Positions 41,000 to 56,329 of a stretch of 64,000 nucleotides of DNA are shown in pieces (position 1 is the stretch's first letter; every line of letters begins with the position of its first letter). The position numbers and the translations under genes are program-made. The stretch is from contig NZ_FNAR01000011.1 of NCBI RefSeq assembly GCF_900101985.1, positions 28,990-92,989 on the forward strand. The letters run 5' to 3'. The stretch is from Bhargavaea beijingensis (GTDB lineage Bacteria > Bacillota > Bacilli > Bacillales_A > Planococcaceae). The notes below the pieces were generated by a model. That model had not been told where the DNA came from, did no database searches, and was given only the letters and a program-made list of their open reading frames with translations.

Positions 41000-41861
41000 C
41001 ACGGCGGCCGCAATCCTCGCGGAAGGGAAAAAAAGGTTAGCCGGAACCGGACGTGAAGCGCATGCCGCAGAGCTGTTGCTGATGCATGTGCTGGACGTAA
41101 GCCGCACGCAACTCCTGATCCGCCTGCGGGATCAGGTCGGGGAAGAAGAGCGGCGCCATTTCTTTTCCGGCATTGACGAAATGGCTGCGGGCGTGCCGCT
41201 CCAGTACGTGACAGGAAGGGAAATGTTTTGCGGGCGCCCATTCACAGTCACGCCGGATGTCCTGATTCCCCGCCCCGAGACGGAGGAACTGGTATCCGTT
41301 GCCCTTTCCCGCGCCGGCCGGATCTGGCCCGGAAGAGACGGTCTCAGGATGGCCGATATCGGGACGGGGAGCGGCGCGATTGCGGTGACGTTCAAACTGG
41401 AGCGCCCGGGTACAGAGGTCACGGCGACGGATATTTCTCCGGCAGCTCTCCGTGTAGCAAAAGCAAATGCGGATCAATTGGGCGCGGAAGTGTCTTTTCT
41501 TGAAGGAGACATGGCCGTACCGCTCTCTGGGGAAAAGTGGGATATCGTCTTATCCAATCCCCCGTATATCAATCCGGCCGACGGATCTGAAATGTCAGAG
41601 ACGGTGACGGGGCATGAGCCGCATCAAGCACTGTTTGCGGAAGAAAAAGGACTGGCCCATTACCGGACGCTTGCCGATTCGCTTCCTGCCCTGATGGCTG
41701 TACCCGGACTGATCGGTGTGGAAATCGGCCATGATCAGGGGCCTGCTGTTCTCGGGATGTTGCGGGCCGCTTTCCCGCATGCGGCAGTAGAGGTTGTCCG
41801 GGACATCAACGGCAAGGACCGGATGGTGTTCTGTGAGATTCCGGAAAAAGCGTATGAATAA
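40986..41861 (+). CDS. prmC: Release factor glutamine methyltransferase
   Basis: A 291-residue S-adenosylmethionine-dependent enzyme that methylates the GGQ glutamine of release factors. The cofactor motif [12 protein letters not shown] and the catalytic NPPY are present, after an N-terminal helical substrate domain. It starts inside prfA (14-base overlap), so the enzyme and its substrate are made together. Confidence 0.94.
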   Translation: MQQSDTAAAILAEGKKRLAGTGREAHAAELLLMHVLDVSRTQLLIRLRDQVGEEERRHFFSGIDEMAAGVPLQYVTGREMFCGRPFTVTPDVLIPRPETEELVSVALSRAGRIWPGRDGLRMADIGTGSGAIAVTFKLERPGTEVTATDISPAALRVAKANADQLGAEVSFLEGDMAVPLSGEKWDIVLSNPPYINPADGSEMSETVTGHEPHQALFAEEKGLAHYRTLADSLPALMAVPGLIGVEIGHDQGPAVLGMLRAAFPHAAVEVVRDINGKDRMVFCEIPEKAYE

Positions 41862-41878
41862 TAAATTCTAGTTTGGTT

Positions 41879-41908
41879 GAATAGATTCCCGGCCTCTTGT
41901 CCACAATG
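41879..41908 (+). promoter_or_regulatory. Candidate SigF promoter of spoIIR
   Basis: GAATA at 41879-41883 and GTCCACAATG at 41899-41908 with 15 bases between fit the SigF pattern (GYWTA, GGnRAnAMTw) with a few mismatches. The same -10 core ACAATGCGGT appears before spoIIQ. SigF control of spoIIR is established in B. subtilis. Confidence 0.5.
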
Positions 41909-41928
41909 CGGTCAAGGAGGTCGTTCAT

Positions 41929-42498
41929 ATGCTGACAGATTACAATATTATGAGAAAGGGCAGCCGCCGCGAAGTCCTGCTGGCCGTTCTTCCCTTCATT
42001 CAATTTATACTCCTGCTGATTGCGCTACAGTGCGCACTGATTCTGCTGTCCGGAACAGCGGGTGATGAAGCGCGGGAAGCGTTCAGGGTCCGGGTGATTG
42101 CCGACAGCAATACGGCTGATGCCCAGCAGGTGAAGGCAGGCGTGGCGGAAGGGGTCAGCCGTGTGCTCGGCAAGGCCGAGCTTACAGGCCCGTCATCCAT
42201 TGAAGCCCTTATTCCGGAAATGGCACATGCTGCGGAAGAGGTTTCCGGCGGCGCGCCTGTCCGGGTCATGTATGGAACTGCTTTCTTCCCGCCAAAAGTG
42301 GTGGCTGGGGGAATGATTCCGCAGGCAAGGGCGGATTCCATCGTTGTGACAGTCGGAAGCGGCCGCGGAGATAACTGGTGGTGCGCACTTTTCTCGGATG
42401 TATGTGAGCCGGGAGATGTGGCCGCGGAAGAAGAGGAAACAGAAGAGGAGCCGGTCACCTTTTTCATCGTCGAGTGGCTGAAGTCGATGTTCGGGTAA
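41929..42498 (+). CDS. spoIIR: Stage II sporulation protein R
   Basis: A 189-residue secreted signalling protein made in the forespore that triggers SpoIIGA to process pro-SigE in the mother cell. A hydrophobic segment at about 16-42 is the signal or anchor. Family motifs FRVRVIADSN and DNWWCALFSDVC match SpoIIR. It lies after prmC as in B. subtilis. AAGGAGG at 41914-41920 supports ATG 41929. Confidence 0.9.
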   Translation: MLTDYNIMRKGSRREVLLAVLPFIQFILLLIALQCALILLSGTAGDEAREAFRVRVIADSNTADAQQVKAGVAEGVSRVLGKAELTGPSSIEALIPEMAHAAEEVSGGAPVRVMYGTAFFPPKVVAGGMIPQARADSIVVTVGSGRGDNWWCALFSDVCEPGDVAAEEEETEEEPVTFFIVEWLKSMFG

Positions 42499-42523
42499 GA
42501 CCGGCGGAAAGGAAGAGATGCAA

Positions 42524-43555
42524 ATGGATACGGTCATGTCACAACTTACTGGGGCAGGCGATGGATCGCGGTTCAAGGATGCTGCCGAAATCCTGGAAAA
42601 TGGAGGCCTCGTTGCGTTCCCGACTGAGACCGTCTACGGACTCGGGGCGGACGCGACCAATGAAAAGGCGGTCCGGGACATTTACCGTGCCAAGGGACGC
42701 CCTTCCGATAATCCGCTCATTGTACATATCGGCACGGCCGGGGAACTTGAACGTTATGCGGCGGAAGTGCCCGAAGCAGCATGGAAATGTGCGGAGGCAT
42801 TCTGGCCGGGACCGCTGACGATCATCGTCCGGGCGAAACCCGGCGTCTTTGCGCCTTCCGTGACTGCCGGGCTGGACACGGTCGGCCTGCGGATGCCGGC
42901 CCACCCCGCGGCGCTCGGCCTGCTTCAAGCGTCCGGCTTGCCCGTCGCCGCCCCAAGCGCGAACACAAGCGGCAAGCCGAGCCCGACCCGCGCGGAACAT
43001 GTCGCGGCTGACATGGGCGGCAAAATCCCTTACATACTGGACGGCGGCCCGACAGGCATCGGCATTGAGTCGACTGTTCTCGATCTCACATCGGTGCCTC
43101 CGGCGATCCTGCGCCCGGGCGCTGTCACGTCTGACATGCTCCGGCCGGTAATCGGTGAGGTCAACCACTCAGCGGAAGCGACCGACGCCGGGAAAGCAAC
43201 ACCACGCGCACCCGGCATGAAGTACACCCATTACTCCCCGGATGCGCCTGTCTGGCTGATCGACCCGGACCGGGAGCAAATCCTGGACGCCGTCCGCCGG
43301 ATTCATGGGAAAGGCAAGAGAATCGCACTTGTCGCCCCTGAAGGTTTCGGGGAAACCGGGGCGGATTGGTACTTCCCTACAGGTCGCCAAAACGATCCGG
43401 CATCCGTCTCCGGACAACTGTATGCATCCCTCCGCGCCTGTGACGGAACGGATGCCGATATTGTCCTTGCCGCCACGGTTAATGATGAAGGCATCGGCGG
43501 GGCCGTCATGAATCGCCTGAACAAGGCGGCAGCCGGACGCCTCTTCCGCACCTGA
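42524..43555 (+). CDS. ywlC: Threonylcarbamoyl-AMP synthase (Sua5 type)
   Basis: A 343-residue enzyme for the first step of the universal t6A tRNA modification at position 37. The YrdC-like domain has LVAFPTETVYGLGADA, KGRPSDNPL and PSANTSGKPSPT, followed by a linker APGMKYTHYSP and a C-terminal Sua5 domain. ATG 42524 has better spacing from AAAGGAAG than ATG 42518. Confidence 0.94.
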   Translation: MDTVMSQLTGAGDGSRFKDAAEILENGGLVAFPTETVYGLGADATNEKAVRDIYRAKGRPSDNPLIVHIGTAGELERYAAEVPEAAWKCAEAFWPGPLTIIVRAKPGVFAPSVTAGLDTVGLRMPAHPAALGLLQASGLPVAAPSANTSGKPSPTRAEHVAADMGGKIPYILDGGPTGIGIESTVLDLTSVPPAILRPGAVTSDMLRPVIGEVNHSAEATDAGKATPRAPGMKYTHYSPDAPVWLIDPDREQILDAVRRIHGKGKRIALVAPEGFGETGADWYFPTGRQNDPASVSGQLYASLRACDGTDADIVLAATVNDEGIGGAVMNRLNKAAAGRLFRT

Positions 43556-43619
43556 CTCCGTACATACAGCCATTCCGTCTTGCATAAGTTGGACAGAGTC
43601 GGAACGGGGGGAACAATGG

Positions 43620-44117
43620 ATGTGGCAGGAACCGGTTGCAGGTCTTTTGACGGCAATGGACGTGGCGGCAGTCTATACGGTCCTGCCGCTCCGGCGCAAG
43701 CGCTTGTTGCTTGCCGTCTGGACAGGGCTTCTCCATATGGCCTTCCCGGTCGCGGGATTCGTGGCGGGGGGAGCGGCGGCTGAGCTTTTGGCAGGCTTGG
43801 GAATCTATCTGTCGGCACTGATGCTGATTTTCCTCGGAATTCATATGATGTTGAGCGAGGAAGGGGCAGATATGAAAATGCCGCCCTATCTGCTTGCAGC
43901 ACTGCTCAGTATTGATTCCTTTTCGGTCAGCCTGTCATTTGGTATGCTTCAGTTAGATATGGTCCGATTCATCCTCAGCGCAGGGATCAGCGCATTTATC
44001 CTTTCCTGCGCCGCGCTTTATGTCAGGGGTTCCGTTGCGTGGCTCGGAGGACGGAAGCTCCGGATCGCGGGCGGCATCGGCCTGGCAATCATGGGGGTTA
44101 TTCCGCTGATCGGCTGA
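43620..44117 (+). CDS. MntP-family manganese efflux pump (YwlD-like)
   Basis: A 165-residue membrane protein with about six hydrophobic segments. The second half carries the MntP-type motif SIDSFSVSLSFGM with a membrane Asp; the first half has an Asp in LLTAMDVAAV where MntP has its paired acidic motif. Position between ywlC and ywlE matches B. subtilis ywlD. Manganese export is inferred from the family. ATG 43620 follows ACGGGGGG. Confidence 0.75.
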   Translation: MWQEPVAGLLTAMDVAAVYTVLPLRRKRLLLAVWTGLLHMAFPVAGFVAGGAAAELLAGLGIYLSALMLIFLGIHMMLSEEGADMKMPPYLLAALLSIDSFSVSLSFGMLQLDMVRFILSAGISAFILSCAALYVRGSVAWLGGRKLRIAGGIGLAIMGVIPLIG

Positions 44118-44137
44118 GCGGAGGATGGACGGGCACA

Positions 44138-44593
44138 ATGGCGGTGATTCGATTGAATATTCTTTTTGTCTGTACGGGCAACACTTGCCGCAGCCCGATG
44201 GCAGAAGCGATTCTGAAAGCAGAACATATTGAGGGTGTCACCGTCCGTTCAGCCGGCATCTCCGCTTTTTCGGGAGCCCCGGTTTCCGGCCACTCGGCGG
44301 CTCTGATCCGGGAGGCCGGCTTCGAGGAGCCCGGGCCATCCGCTCCTGCGGACCGGGAAACTGTCGATTGGGCGGATCTCATTCTTACAATGACGGATAC
44401 CCATAAGCGCATGCTCGAGCAATCGTTCCGGGAGGCGGCGGGCAAGACGTTCACCCTCAATGCCTACACAGGCATCGGAGAAAGGGATATCGCTGACCCG
44501 TTCGGCGGCGGTGCGGAAGATTACAGGCACACATTCGAAGAGTTGCGAAAGGCGATCTCGGTCCTCGCTGATTCGTTGCGGCGCAATATGTGA
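44138..44593 (+). CDS. ywlE: Protein-arginine phosphatase YwlE
   Basis: A 151-residue low-molecular-weight phosphatase-fold enzyme. The active-site loop is CTGNTCR with nucleophile Cys12 and Arg18; Thr16, in the position of B. subtilis Thr11, is the residue that gives specificity for phosphoarginine over phosphotyrosine. The general acid Asp120 lies in DIADPFGG. It should reverse McsB-dependent arginine phosphorylation. A terminator follows. Confidence 0.92.
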   Translation: MAVIRLNILFVCTGNTCRSPMAEAILKAEHIEGVTVRSAGISAFSGAPVSGHSAALIREAGFEEPGPSAPADRETVDWADLILTMTDTHKRMLEQSFREAAGKTFTLNAYTGIGERDIADPFGGGAEDYRHTFEELRKAISVLADSLRRNM

Positions 44594-44619
44594 TACAGTC
44601 CATTATGGGCTGTATTTTT
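44594..44619 (+). terminator. Terminator after ywlE
   Basis: 8-bp stem TACAGTCC / GGGCTGTA (one G-U) with a short loop and five T residues, starting right at the ywlE stop. Confidence 0.85.
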
Positions 44620-44674
44620 ATTTGTCAAATAATGATATGATGGTGTTGAAATATATCGGAAACGAGGGAAGCGG

Positions 44675-45112
44675 ATGAGAGTAGCAATTTCTTCGGATCA
44701 CGGCGGTAACCGGTTGCGCGCCGAGATCATCGATCTGATGGATGATATGGGTATTGAATATGAGGACTTCGGACCGAAAGATGACGGGTCCGTCGATTAT
44801 CCCGATTATGCCAAGCCTGTCGCACAGAGGGTGGCTGATGGTGAATTCGACCGCGGCATCGTGATCTGCGGGACAGGCATCGGAATGTCGATTGCGGCAA
44901 ACAAGGTCAAGGGCATCCGCTGCGCGCTCTGTCATGACGTATTCAGCGCAAAGGCGACCCGAGGCCACAACGACTCCAATGTGCTTGCAATGGGCGAACG
45001 CGTTGTCGGCCCGGGTCTGGCGAGGGAAATCGCACGAACCTGGCTGGAGGGCGAGTTCGAGGGCGGCCGGCACGAACGCCGCATTGAAAAACTAAAGCAG
45101 CTGGAGCAATAA
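44675..45112 (+). CDS. rpiB: Ribose-5-phosphate isomerase B
   Basis: A 145-residue RpiB/LacAB-family sugar-phosphate isomerase. It opens VAISSDHGGNRL, has the catalytic Cys in VICGTGIGMSIAANK, and GHNDSNVLAMGER. It interconverts ribose 5-phosphate and ribulose 5-phosphate. ACGAGGGAAG precedes the ATG. Confidence 0.94.
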   Translation: MRVAISSDHGGNRLRAEIIDLMDDMGIEYEDFGPKDDGSVDYPDYAKPVAQRVADGEFDRGIVICGTGIGMSIAANKVKGIRCALCHDVFSAKATRGHNDSNVLAMGERVVGPGLAREIARTWLEGEFEGGRHERRIEKLKQLEQ

Positions 45113-45142
45113 TTTTTTCCGCTTTGAAGGGAGTTGGTCTTC

Positions 45143-45757
45143 TTGGATGCGCGTCAATTGTGGAAGCTGCAGCTGGAGGAGATCTTGGGCCAACTGGAGG
45201 AACAGGCGGAGTTCCGTCCGGGCCGGCTGTTTGTCGTCGGCTGCTCCACCTCCGAAGTGGCGGGGAGCCGGATCGGCACAGCCGGCGCGATGGATATCGC
45301 GTCCATCCTCTATGGCCCGCTCCGTGATTTCGCTGACCGCAACGGCCTCTGGCTGGCGTTTCAGGGCTGCGAGCATATCAATCGGGCTGTGACGCTCGAG
45401 CGCAAAGCGGCCGAGAAATACGGTCTCGATGAAGTTTCGGTGATTCCGGTGCAACATGCCGGCGGTTCGATGGCCGCCCACGCCTACCGCGAGATGGATG
45501 ACCCTGTTGTTGTGGAAGGCGTGCAGGCTCATGCAGGCATCGATATCGGCCAGACACTCATCGGGATGCAGTTGCGACCGGTCGCGGTCCCGCTCCGGAC
45601 GACCGTGGAGAAAATCGGGGATGCGGTCGTTACGGCCGCCACGACGAGACCGAAACTGATCGGCGGCGCCCGCGCCGTCTATGTGCAGGAGCAAGAAGAG
45701 GAAGAGGACGAACTTGGTTTCGAATCATCACAAACAGATGAAATGGAAGGGGAATGA
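45143..45757 (+). CDS. ywlG: UPF0340 family protein YwlG
   Basis: A 204-residue conserved protein of the YwlG/TIGR01440 family, function unknown. FVVGCSTSEVAGSRIGTAGA and VVVEGVQAHAGIDIGQTLIG are characteristic. TTG 45143 is preferred because the GAAGGGA site at 45126-45132 is ten bases away; TTG 45134 would be too close. It lies just before glyA as in B. subtilis. Confidence 0.88.
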   Translation: MDARQLWKLQLEEILGQLEEQAEFRPGRLFVVGCSTSEVAGSRIGTAGAMDIASILYGPLRDFADRNGLWLAFQGCEHINRAVTLERKAAEKYGLDEVSVIPVQHAGGSMAAHAYREMDDPVVVEGVQAHAGIDIGQTLIGMQLRPVAVPLRTTVEKIGDAVVTAATTRPKLIGGARAVYVQEQEEEEDELGFESSQTDEMEGE

Positions 45758-45760
45758 AGA

Positions 45761-47032
45761 ATGAAACTCGAACACGTGAAGTCCCAGGACCAGGCAGTAT
45801 ATGAGGCGATCATGGCGGAGAAAAAGCGCCAGCAAGACAACATCGAACTGATCGCCTCCGAAAACTTTGTATCTGAAGCAGTCATGGAAGCCCAAGGTTC
45901 TGTTCTGACCAACAAGTACGCGGAAGGCTACCCGGGCAAGCGCTACTACGGCGGCTGCGAGCATGTCGACGTCGTGGAAAACATTGCACGTGACCGTCTG
46001 AAGGAAATCTTCGGCGCAGAACACGCAAATGTCCAGCCGCACTCCGGCGCCCAGGCGAACATGGCTGTTTACTTCACGGTGCTCGAGCACGGCGACACGG
46101 TCCTCGGGATGAACCTGAGCCATGGCGGCCACCTCACGCACGGCAGCCCGGTCAACTTCTCCGGCGTGCAATACAACTTTGTCGAATACGGCGTCAGCAA
46201 GGAAGACGAGAAGATCGACTACGAAGATGTACGCCAAAAAGCGCTGGAGCACAAGCCAAAGATGATTGTAGCGGGCGCAAGTGCATATCCCCGCGAAATC
46301 GACTTCAAGAAATTCCGTGAAATCGCTGATGAAGTCGGCGCCTACTTCATGGTCGATATGGCACACATCGCAGGACTCGTTGCTGCCGGTCTTCACCCGA
46401 ACCCGGTTCCGCATGCACACTTCGTCACATCCACCACGCATAAGACGCTCCGCGGACCGCGAGGCGGCATCATCCTGACGACTGAAGAATTTGCGAAGAA
46501 AATCGACAAATCCATTTTCCCGGGACTCCAGGGCGGCCCGCTCATGCACGTCATTTCCGCAAAAGCAGTTGCATTCGGCGAAGCGCTCAAGCCTGAGTTC
46601 AAGGATTACATGGCACAAGTCGTCAAGAATGCAAAGGCGCTCGGCGAAGCGCTGACTGCGGAAGGCATCGACCTCGTATCGGGGGGCACCGACAACCACC
46701 TCCTTCTCCTGAACTTGCGTTCCGTGGGCATCACCGGCAAGGTTGCGGAGCATGTGCTTGACGAAGCCGGCATCACCGCCAACAAAAACACGATCCCGTT
46801 TGATACCGAGAAGCCGTTCGTCACATCCGGCATCCGAATCGGCACGCCGGCTGTCACTTCCCGCGGCTTCAAAGAGGAAGAAATGAAGGAAATCGGCGCG
46901 ATCATGGCCAAGCTCCTGAAAAACCACGAAGACGAATCCGTGAAGCAGGAAGCCAAAGAGCGCGTGGCAGCCCTCACCGCGAAATTCCCGCTTTACGAAA
47001 CAAAAGAAGAAACCGCTGCAGCAGAACGCTGA
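45761..47032 (+). CDS. glyA: Serine hydroxymethyltransferase
   Basis: A 423-residue PLP enzyme producing glycine and methylene-tetrahydrofolate from serine. The PLP lysine is Lys228 in [27 protein letters not shown] and [12 protein letters not shown] are conserved. The start lies three bases after the ywlG stop, with GGAAGGGGA inside the end of ywlG. Confidence 0.97.
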   Translation: MKLEHVKSQDQAVYEAIMAEKKRQQDNIELIASENFVSEAVMEAQGSVLTNKYAEGYPGKRYYGGCEHVDVVENIARDRLKEIFGAEHANVQPHSGAQANMAVYFTVLEHGDTVLGMNLSHGGHLTHGSPVNFSGVQYNFVEYGVSKEDEKIDYEDVRQKALEHKPKMIVAGASAYPREIDFKKFREIADEVGAYFMVDMAHIAGLVAAGLHPNPVPHAHFVTSTTHKTLRGPRGGIILTTEEFAKKIDKSIFPGLQGGPLMHVISAKAVAFGEALKPEFKDYMAQVVKNAKALGEALTAEGIDLVSGGTDNHLLLLNLRSVGITGKVAEHVLDEAGITANKNTIPFDTEKPFVTSGIRIGTPAVTSRGFKEEEMKEIGAIMAKLLKNHEDESVKQEAKERVAALTAKFPLYETKEETAAAER

Positions 47033-47041
47033 TCAGGCAAG

Positions 47042-47077
47042 GAGCCATTTCCCCGGGTGCGGGGAATGGCTCTTTTT
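47042..47077 (+). terminator. Rho-independent terminator after glyA
   Basis: A 12-bp stem with one bulged base (GAGCCATT-CCCC / GGGGAATGGCTC) and a TTTTT tail. Confidence 0.9.
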
Positions 47078-47119
47078 GACGCGTTCATGAAGTATGTCAC
47101 CATCTCATTTCTCCTGCAC

Positions 47120-47148
47120 TGTCCATGAGCCCGCGCGACTGTTATAAT
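47120..47148 (+). promoter_or_regulatory. Candidate upp promoter
   Basis: Perfect TATAAT at 47143-47148; the -35 (TGTCCA at 47120-47125, 17-base spacer) is weak. A G+C hairpin GCCGGG-TTTTTT-CCCGGC sits in the leader near 47168-47185. Confidence 0.45.
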
Positions 47149-47232
47149 AAACGAGGTTGAAAGAGGTTGCCGGGTTTTTTCCCGGCCGTACAAACAGGCC
47201 GGCCAGCCGGCACTGAACAGGAGAGTGAAACG

Positions 47233-47862
47233 ATGGGAAAAGTGCATGTGTTTGACCACCCGCTTATCCAGCATAAGCTGACGTTCATCCGCGACGTCAA
47301 CACGGGAACGAAGGAATTCCGGGAGCTGGTCGACGAGGTCGCCACATTGATGGCTTATGAAATCACGAGGGAAATGCCGCTCAGAAAAACGGAAGTGGAA
47401 ACGCCGGTCATGATGGCGGAATCCTATGTCCTGGCAGGCAAAAAGATTGGGATCGTACCAATCCTCCGGGCAGGGCTCGGGATGGTGGAAGGGATCCTGG
47501 AACTCATACCGACTGCAAAAGTCGGACATATCGGGCTATATCGTGATCCAAACACGCTTAAGCCGGTGGAATACTACGCCAAGTTGCCGTCTGACGTCGG
47601 TGAGAGGGAGTTCATTGTCGTTGACCCGATGCTTGCAACAGGGGGATCGGCAGTTGCAGCCATCGACTCTCTGAAGGCCCGCGGCGCGACGAACATCAAA
47701 TTCATGTGCCTCATCGCGGCGCCTGAAGGGGTAGAGGTGCTGGCGGAAGCACATCCTGATGTGGATATTTATATCGCAGCACTTGACGAAAAATTGGATG
47801 ACCACGGCTATATCGTACCGGGCCTCGGCGACGCCGGGGACCGCCTGTTCGGAACGAAGTAA
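47233..47862 (+). CDS. upp: Uracil phosphoribosyltransferase
   Basis: A 209-residue pyrimidine-salvage enzyme making UMP from uracil and PRPP. The PRPP motif [11 protein letters not shown] and the uracil-binding C-terminus [18 protein letters not shown] are typical. ATG 47233 follows AGGAGAG; upstream in-frame codons lie in the leader. Confidence 0.97.
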   Translation: MGKVHVFDHPLIQHKLTFIRDVNTGTKEFRELVDEVATLMAYEITREMPLRKTEVETPVMMAESYVLAGKKIGIVPILRAGLGMVEGILELIPTAKVGHIGLYRDPNTLKPVEYYAKLPSDVGEREFIVVDPMLATGGSAVAAIDSLKARGATNIKFMCLIAAPEGVEVLAEAHPDVDIYIAALDEKLDDHGYIVPGLGDAGDRLFGTK

Positions 47863-47876
47863 GGAGTCTGACTGTA

Positions 47877-48998
47877 TTGGAAAAACGGTGGAAAGTGATG
47901 ACCATCTTCGGGACCCGACCGGAAGCCATCAAAATGGCACCGCTCGTCCTCGAACTGCAAAAACATCCTGAAACGATTGAATCGATCGTTGCCGTTACTG
48001 CCCAACACCGCGAAATGCTGGACCAGGTCTTGGAGGCATTCGGCATCACGCCGGACCACGATCTGAACATCATGAAGGCCCGACAGACGCTCACCGATGT
48101 TGCGGCTCGCGGCCTTGAGGGGCTGGACATGGTCATGAAGGACACGGAGCCCGACATCGTGCTTGTCCACGGGGACACGTCAACGACCTTCATTGCAGGG
48201 CTTGCCGCCTTTTACAACCGCGTCGCTGTCGGGCACGTGGAGGCAGGCCTCCGTACATGGGACAAGTACTCCCCGTATCCGGAAGAGATGAACCGCCAAC
48301 TCACGAGCGTTCTTGCAGATCTTCATTTTGCGCCGACCGAAAAGTCGGCCGCCAACCTCATTGCAGAAGGGAAGCCGCAAGAGCGTATCGTCGTCACCGG
48401 AAACACGGCGATTGATGCGCTGCAGACAACGGTGCGGGACGATTATGAGCATCCTCTCCTTGACTGGGCATCCGAAGGTCGCCTGATTCTCATGACGGCG
48501 CACCGCAGGGAAAATCTCGGAGAGCCGATGCGGCATATGTTCCGTGCAATCCGCCGGCTGCTCGACAAGCATGAAGACACACGTGTCATTTATCCGGTCC
48601 ATTTGAATCCGGCGGTCAGGGAAGTTGCCGATGAAATCCTGGGGAGCCATCCGCGCATCCGTCTGATCGAACCGCTGGAAGTAGTGGACTTCCACAATTT
48701 CGCGGCGCGGTCGCATCTCATCCTGACTGACTCCGGCGGCATACAGGAGGAAGCTCCGTCCCTCGGCAAGCCGGTGCTCGTCCTGCGGGATACGACGGAG
48801 CGCCCGGAAGGGATCGAAGCGGGAACGCTGAAGCTTGCCGGCACGGACGAAGAGACCATTTTCGGGCTGGCTGATGAACTGATGAGCAACAGGGAAGCCT
48901 ATGACCGCATGGCGCACGCGTCAAATCCTTACGGTGATGGCCATGCATCCGAGCGGATTGTCCGCGCTCTCGTGGATTACCTGGAGCGGAAGCGCTAA
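47877..48998 (+). CDS. mnaA: UDP-N-acetylglucosamine 2-epimerase
   Basis: A 373-residue non-hydrolysing epimerase giving UDP-ManNAc for teichoic acid linkage units. Motifs FGTRPEAIKMAPL, HVEAGLRT, TAHRRENLGEP and LTDSGGIQEEAPSLGKPVL are all present. Start is TTG 47877 with AAGGAG ten bases earlier. It is the last gene before the atp promoter region. Confidence 0.94.
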   Translation: MEKRWKVMTIFGTRPEAIKMAPLVLELQKHPETIESIVAVTAQHREMLDQVLEAFGITPDHDLNIMKARQTLTDVAARGLEGLDMVMKDTEPDIVLVHGDTSTTFIAGLAAFYNRVAVGHVEAGLRTWDKYSPYPEEMNRQLTSVLADLHFAPTEKSAANLIAEGKPQERIVVTGNTAIDALQTTVRDDYEHPLLDWASEGRLILMTAHRRENLGEPMRHMFRAIRRLLDKHEDTRVIYPVHLNPAVREVADEILGSHPRIRLIEPLEVVDFHNFAARSHLILTDSGGIQEEAPSLGKPVLVLRDTTERPEGIEAGTLKLAGTDEETIFGLADELMSNREAYDRMAHASNPYGDGHASERIVRALVDYLERKR

Positions 48999-49001
48999 AA
49001 A

Positions 49002-49041
49002 AGACACCCGCAGAAGGCTCAAGTGCCTTCTGCGGATGTCT
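49002..49041 (+). terminator. Hairpin after mnaA
   Basis: AGACA-CCGCAGAAGGC pairs with GCCTTCTGCGG-TGTCT around a 6-base loop; no long T run follows. Confidence 0.65.
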
Positions 49042-49061
49042 GTCATGAATTTGTCGAATCT

Positions 49062-49089
49062 TTGACAAAAGTGGGCGCTTGTGAATAAT
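49062..49089 (+). promoter_or_regulatory. atp operon promoter 1
   Basis: Consensus TTGACA at 49062-49067 and AATAAT at 49084-49089 with a 16-base spacer. Confidence 0.6.
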
Positions 49090-49103
49090 TTCACGGGAAT
49101 CAA

Positions 49104-49132
49104 TTGACATCAAAATACCCCTATTGTATGCT
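49104..49132 (+). promoter_or_regulatory. atp operon promoter 2
   Basis: Consensus TTGACA at 49104-49109 and TATGCT at 49127-49132 with a 17-base spacer, 130 bases before atpI. Confidence 0.75.
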
Positions 49133-49261
49133 TTTGAAGGGTAAGAATGACAAGGGTTTCAGGCGTTTTTTGCGCTTGTGCACTTGCTAAGACTGCATTC
49201 TATCATACTCGCTCCGACAGTCGGAAACGTCCGGAAAACAAGATGCGGAGGACCTCGAAAA

Positions 49262-50372
<1,111 letters not shown>

Positions 50373-50380
50373 TCATATAA

Positions 50381-50647
<267 letters not shown>

Positions 50648-50666
50648 TTATAAGGCAATGCGAAAA

Positions 50667-50701
50667 AATGGCGAAGAGCTTTGATTGAATCCTTCGCCAT
50701 T
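50667..50701 (+). other. Hairpin between atpE and atpF
   Basis: Perfect 10-bp stem AATGGCGAAG / CTTCGCCATT around a 15-base loop, then CCTTTATG. The T run is too short for a full terminator; it may protect or partly end the atpE message, of which many copies are needed. Confidence 0.65.
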
Positions 50702-50787
50702 CCTTTATGTACGGATATTGAAGGCAACACCATCTGACGGGAGCCGGCCTGCCGGCTTCCCTAGTTTCCGAAGGGAGTGAGACAATC

Positions 50788-51324
50788 GTGTCTTTGGACC
50801 AGTTCGTATTGGCGGCATCAGCCGGCGATGGAATTTTGGATAAACTGAACACCGGTGATATCCTCGCCACGCTCTTCTTCTTCACGTTGCTCATGCTTCT
50901 TCTCAAAAAATTCGCATGGGGCCCGCTCATGGGCATCATGGACCAGCGCGCCGAACTGATCGCTTCCGAAATCGACGAAGCCGAAAAGAGCCGCGCCGAA
51001 TCCGCCAAGCTGCTGGAAGAGCAGCGCGCGCTCCTCAAAGAAGCGCGTACTGAAGCGCAGGCGATTGTGGAGAATGCAAAGCAGCAGGGTGACGCCCAGC
51101 GTGCGGAGATCATGGAAACCGCTCGTGCGGAAGCAACCCGTATGAGAGATAACGCGGCAGCAGAAATCGCCAACGAAAAAGAAAAGGCCATCCAGGCCGT
51201 ACGCGAAGAATTCGTCTCGATGTCCATCCTCGCGGCAGAGAAGGTTCTTGGCAAGGAAGTCTCTGAAGAGGACAACCGTGCCCTCATCGAGGAGACGATC
51301 CAGAAGGCAGGGGAAAGCCGATGA
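50788..51324 (+). CDS. atpF: ATP synthase subunit b
   Basis: A 178-residue peripheral-stalk subunit: one membrane helix (about 25-42) and a long charged coiled coil. Start is GTG 50788 after AAGGGAGTGAG. The stop overlaps atpH by four bases. Confidence 0.95.
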   Translation: MSLDQFVLAASAGDGILDKLNTGDILATLFFFTLLMLLLKKFAWGPLMGIMDQRAELIASEIDEAEKSRAESAKLLEEQRALLKEARTEAQAIVENAKQQGDAQRAEIMETARAEATRMRDNAAAEIANEKEKAIQAVREEFVSMSILAAEKVLGKEVSEEDNRALIEETIQKAGESR

Positions 51325-51860
51325 GCGAGTCCACTGTAGCCAAGCGCTATGCGCTAGCGCTGTTTGAAGTGGCCCGCGAAAAAGGGAAGTCGGAAGTCAT
51401 CAGCGCTGAAATGGGCGAGATCCGCAAAGTATTCGCCGGGACGCGCGAGCTCCGTTCACTCCTGACTTCCCCAAAACTTTCGAACCGGGAGAAAAAGGCG
51501 CTTCTGGCCAAGCTGTTCAACGGCGCGGACCAGCTGACGCTCAATACACTTTATGTGCTTTCCGATGCAGGCCGACTCAATGAAACGGTGAATGTCGCAA
51601 ACGACTTCATCTCACTCGTTGACGAAGCAGCAGGCATCGCGGAAGCGAAAGTGTACTCCACCCGGCCGCTCACCGATACGGAACAGCAGGAACTATCCGC
51701 TGCATTCGCCGGCAAAGTCGGCAAGCAGTCGCTCCGCATCGTGAACATCGTGGATCCGTCGCTGATCGGCGGACTGCGTATCCGCATCGGAAACCGGATC
51801 TACGACAACAGCCTAAGAACAAAACTCGATCACCTCAAGCGTGATCTCGTGAATGCATAA
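51321..51860 (+). CDS. atpH: ATP synthase subunit delta
   Basis: A 179-residue stalk subunit joining F1 to b. It starts VAKRYALALFEVA and ends with the conserved DPSLIGGLRIRIGNRIYDNS. ATGA overlap with atpF. Confidence 0.95.
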   Translation: MSESTVAKRYALALFEVAREKGKSEVISAEMGEIRKVFAGTRELRSLLTSPKLSNREKKALLAKLFNGADQLTLNTLYVLSDAGRLNETVNVANDFISLVDEAAGIAEAKVYSTRPLTDTEQQELSAAFAGKVGKQSLRIVNIVDPSLIGGLRIRIGNRIYDNSLRTKLDHLKRDLVNA

Positions 51861-51868
51861 TCTTTTGA

Positions 51869-53398
<1,530 letters not shown>

Positions 53399-53417
53399 GT
53401 TCCGGCAGATCCAATAA

Positions 53418-55766
<2,349 letters not shown>

Positions 55767-55775
55767 TTATCCTGA

Positions 55776-56195
<420 letters not shown>

Positions 56196-56217
56196 CGATA
56201 TCATCACCAAGAAGAAG

Positions 56218-56255
56218 AGCGGGCAGAGTGATCTGCCCGCTTTCTTTTCTTTTTT
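56218..56255 (+). terminator. Terminator of the atp operon
   Basis: Perfect 10-bp stem AGCGGGCAGA / TCTGCCCGCT with a GTGA loop, then a T-rich tail. Confidence 0.93.
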
Positions 56256-56329
56256 AAAAAGAATGATCGACCATGAAGGACATGACAAGGACTCCGGAAA
56301 AAGACTATACAGAAAGGCGGAAAGAAGAG

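Noticed and set aside
47168..47185. The GCCGGG-TTTTTT-CCCGGC hairpin in the upp leader as a terminator
   Set aside because: The T residues are in the loop and not after the stem, so it is not an intrinsic terminator.
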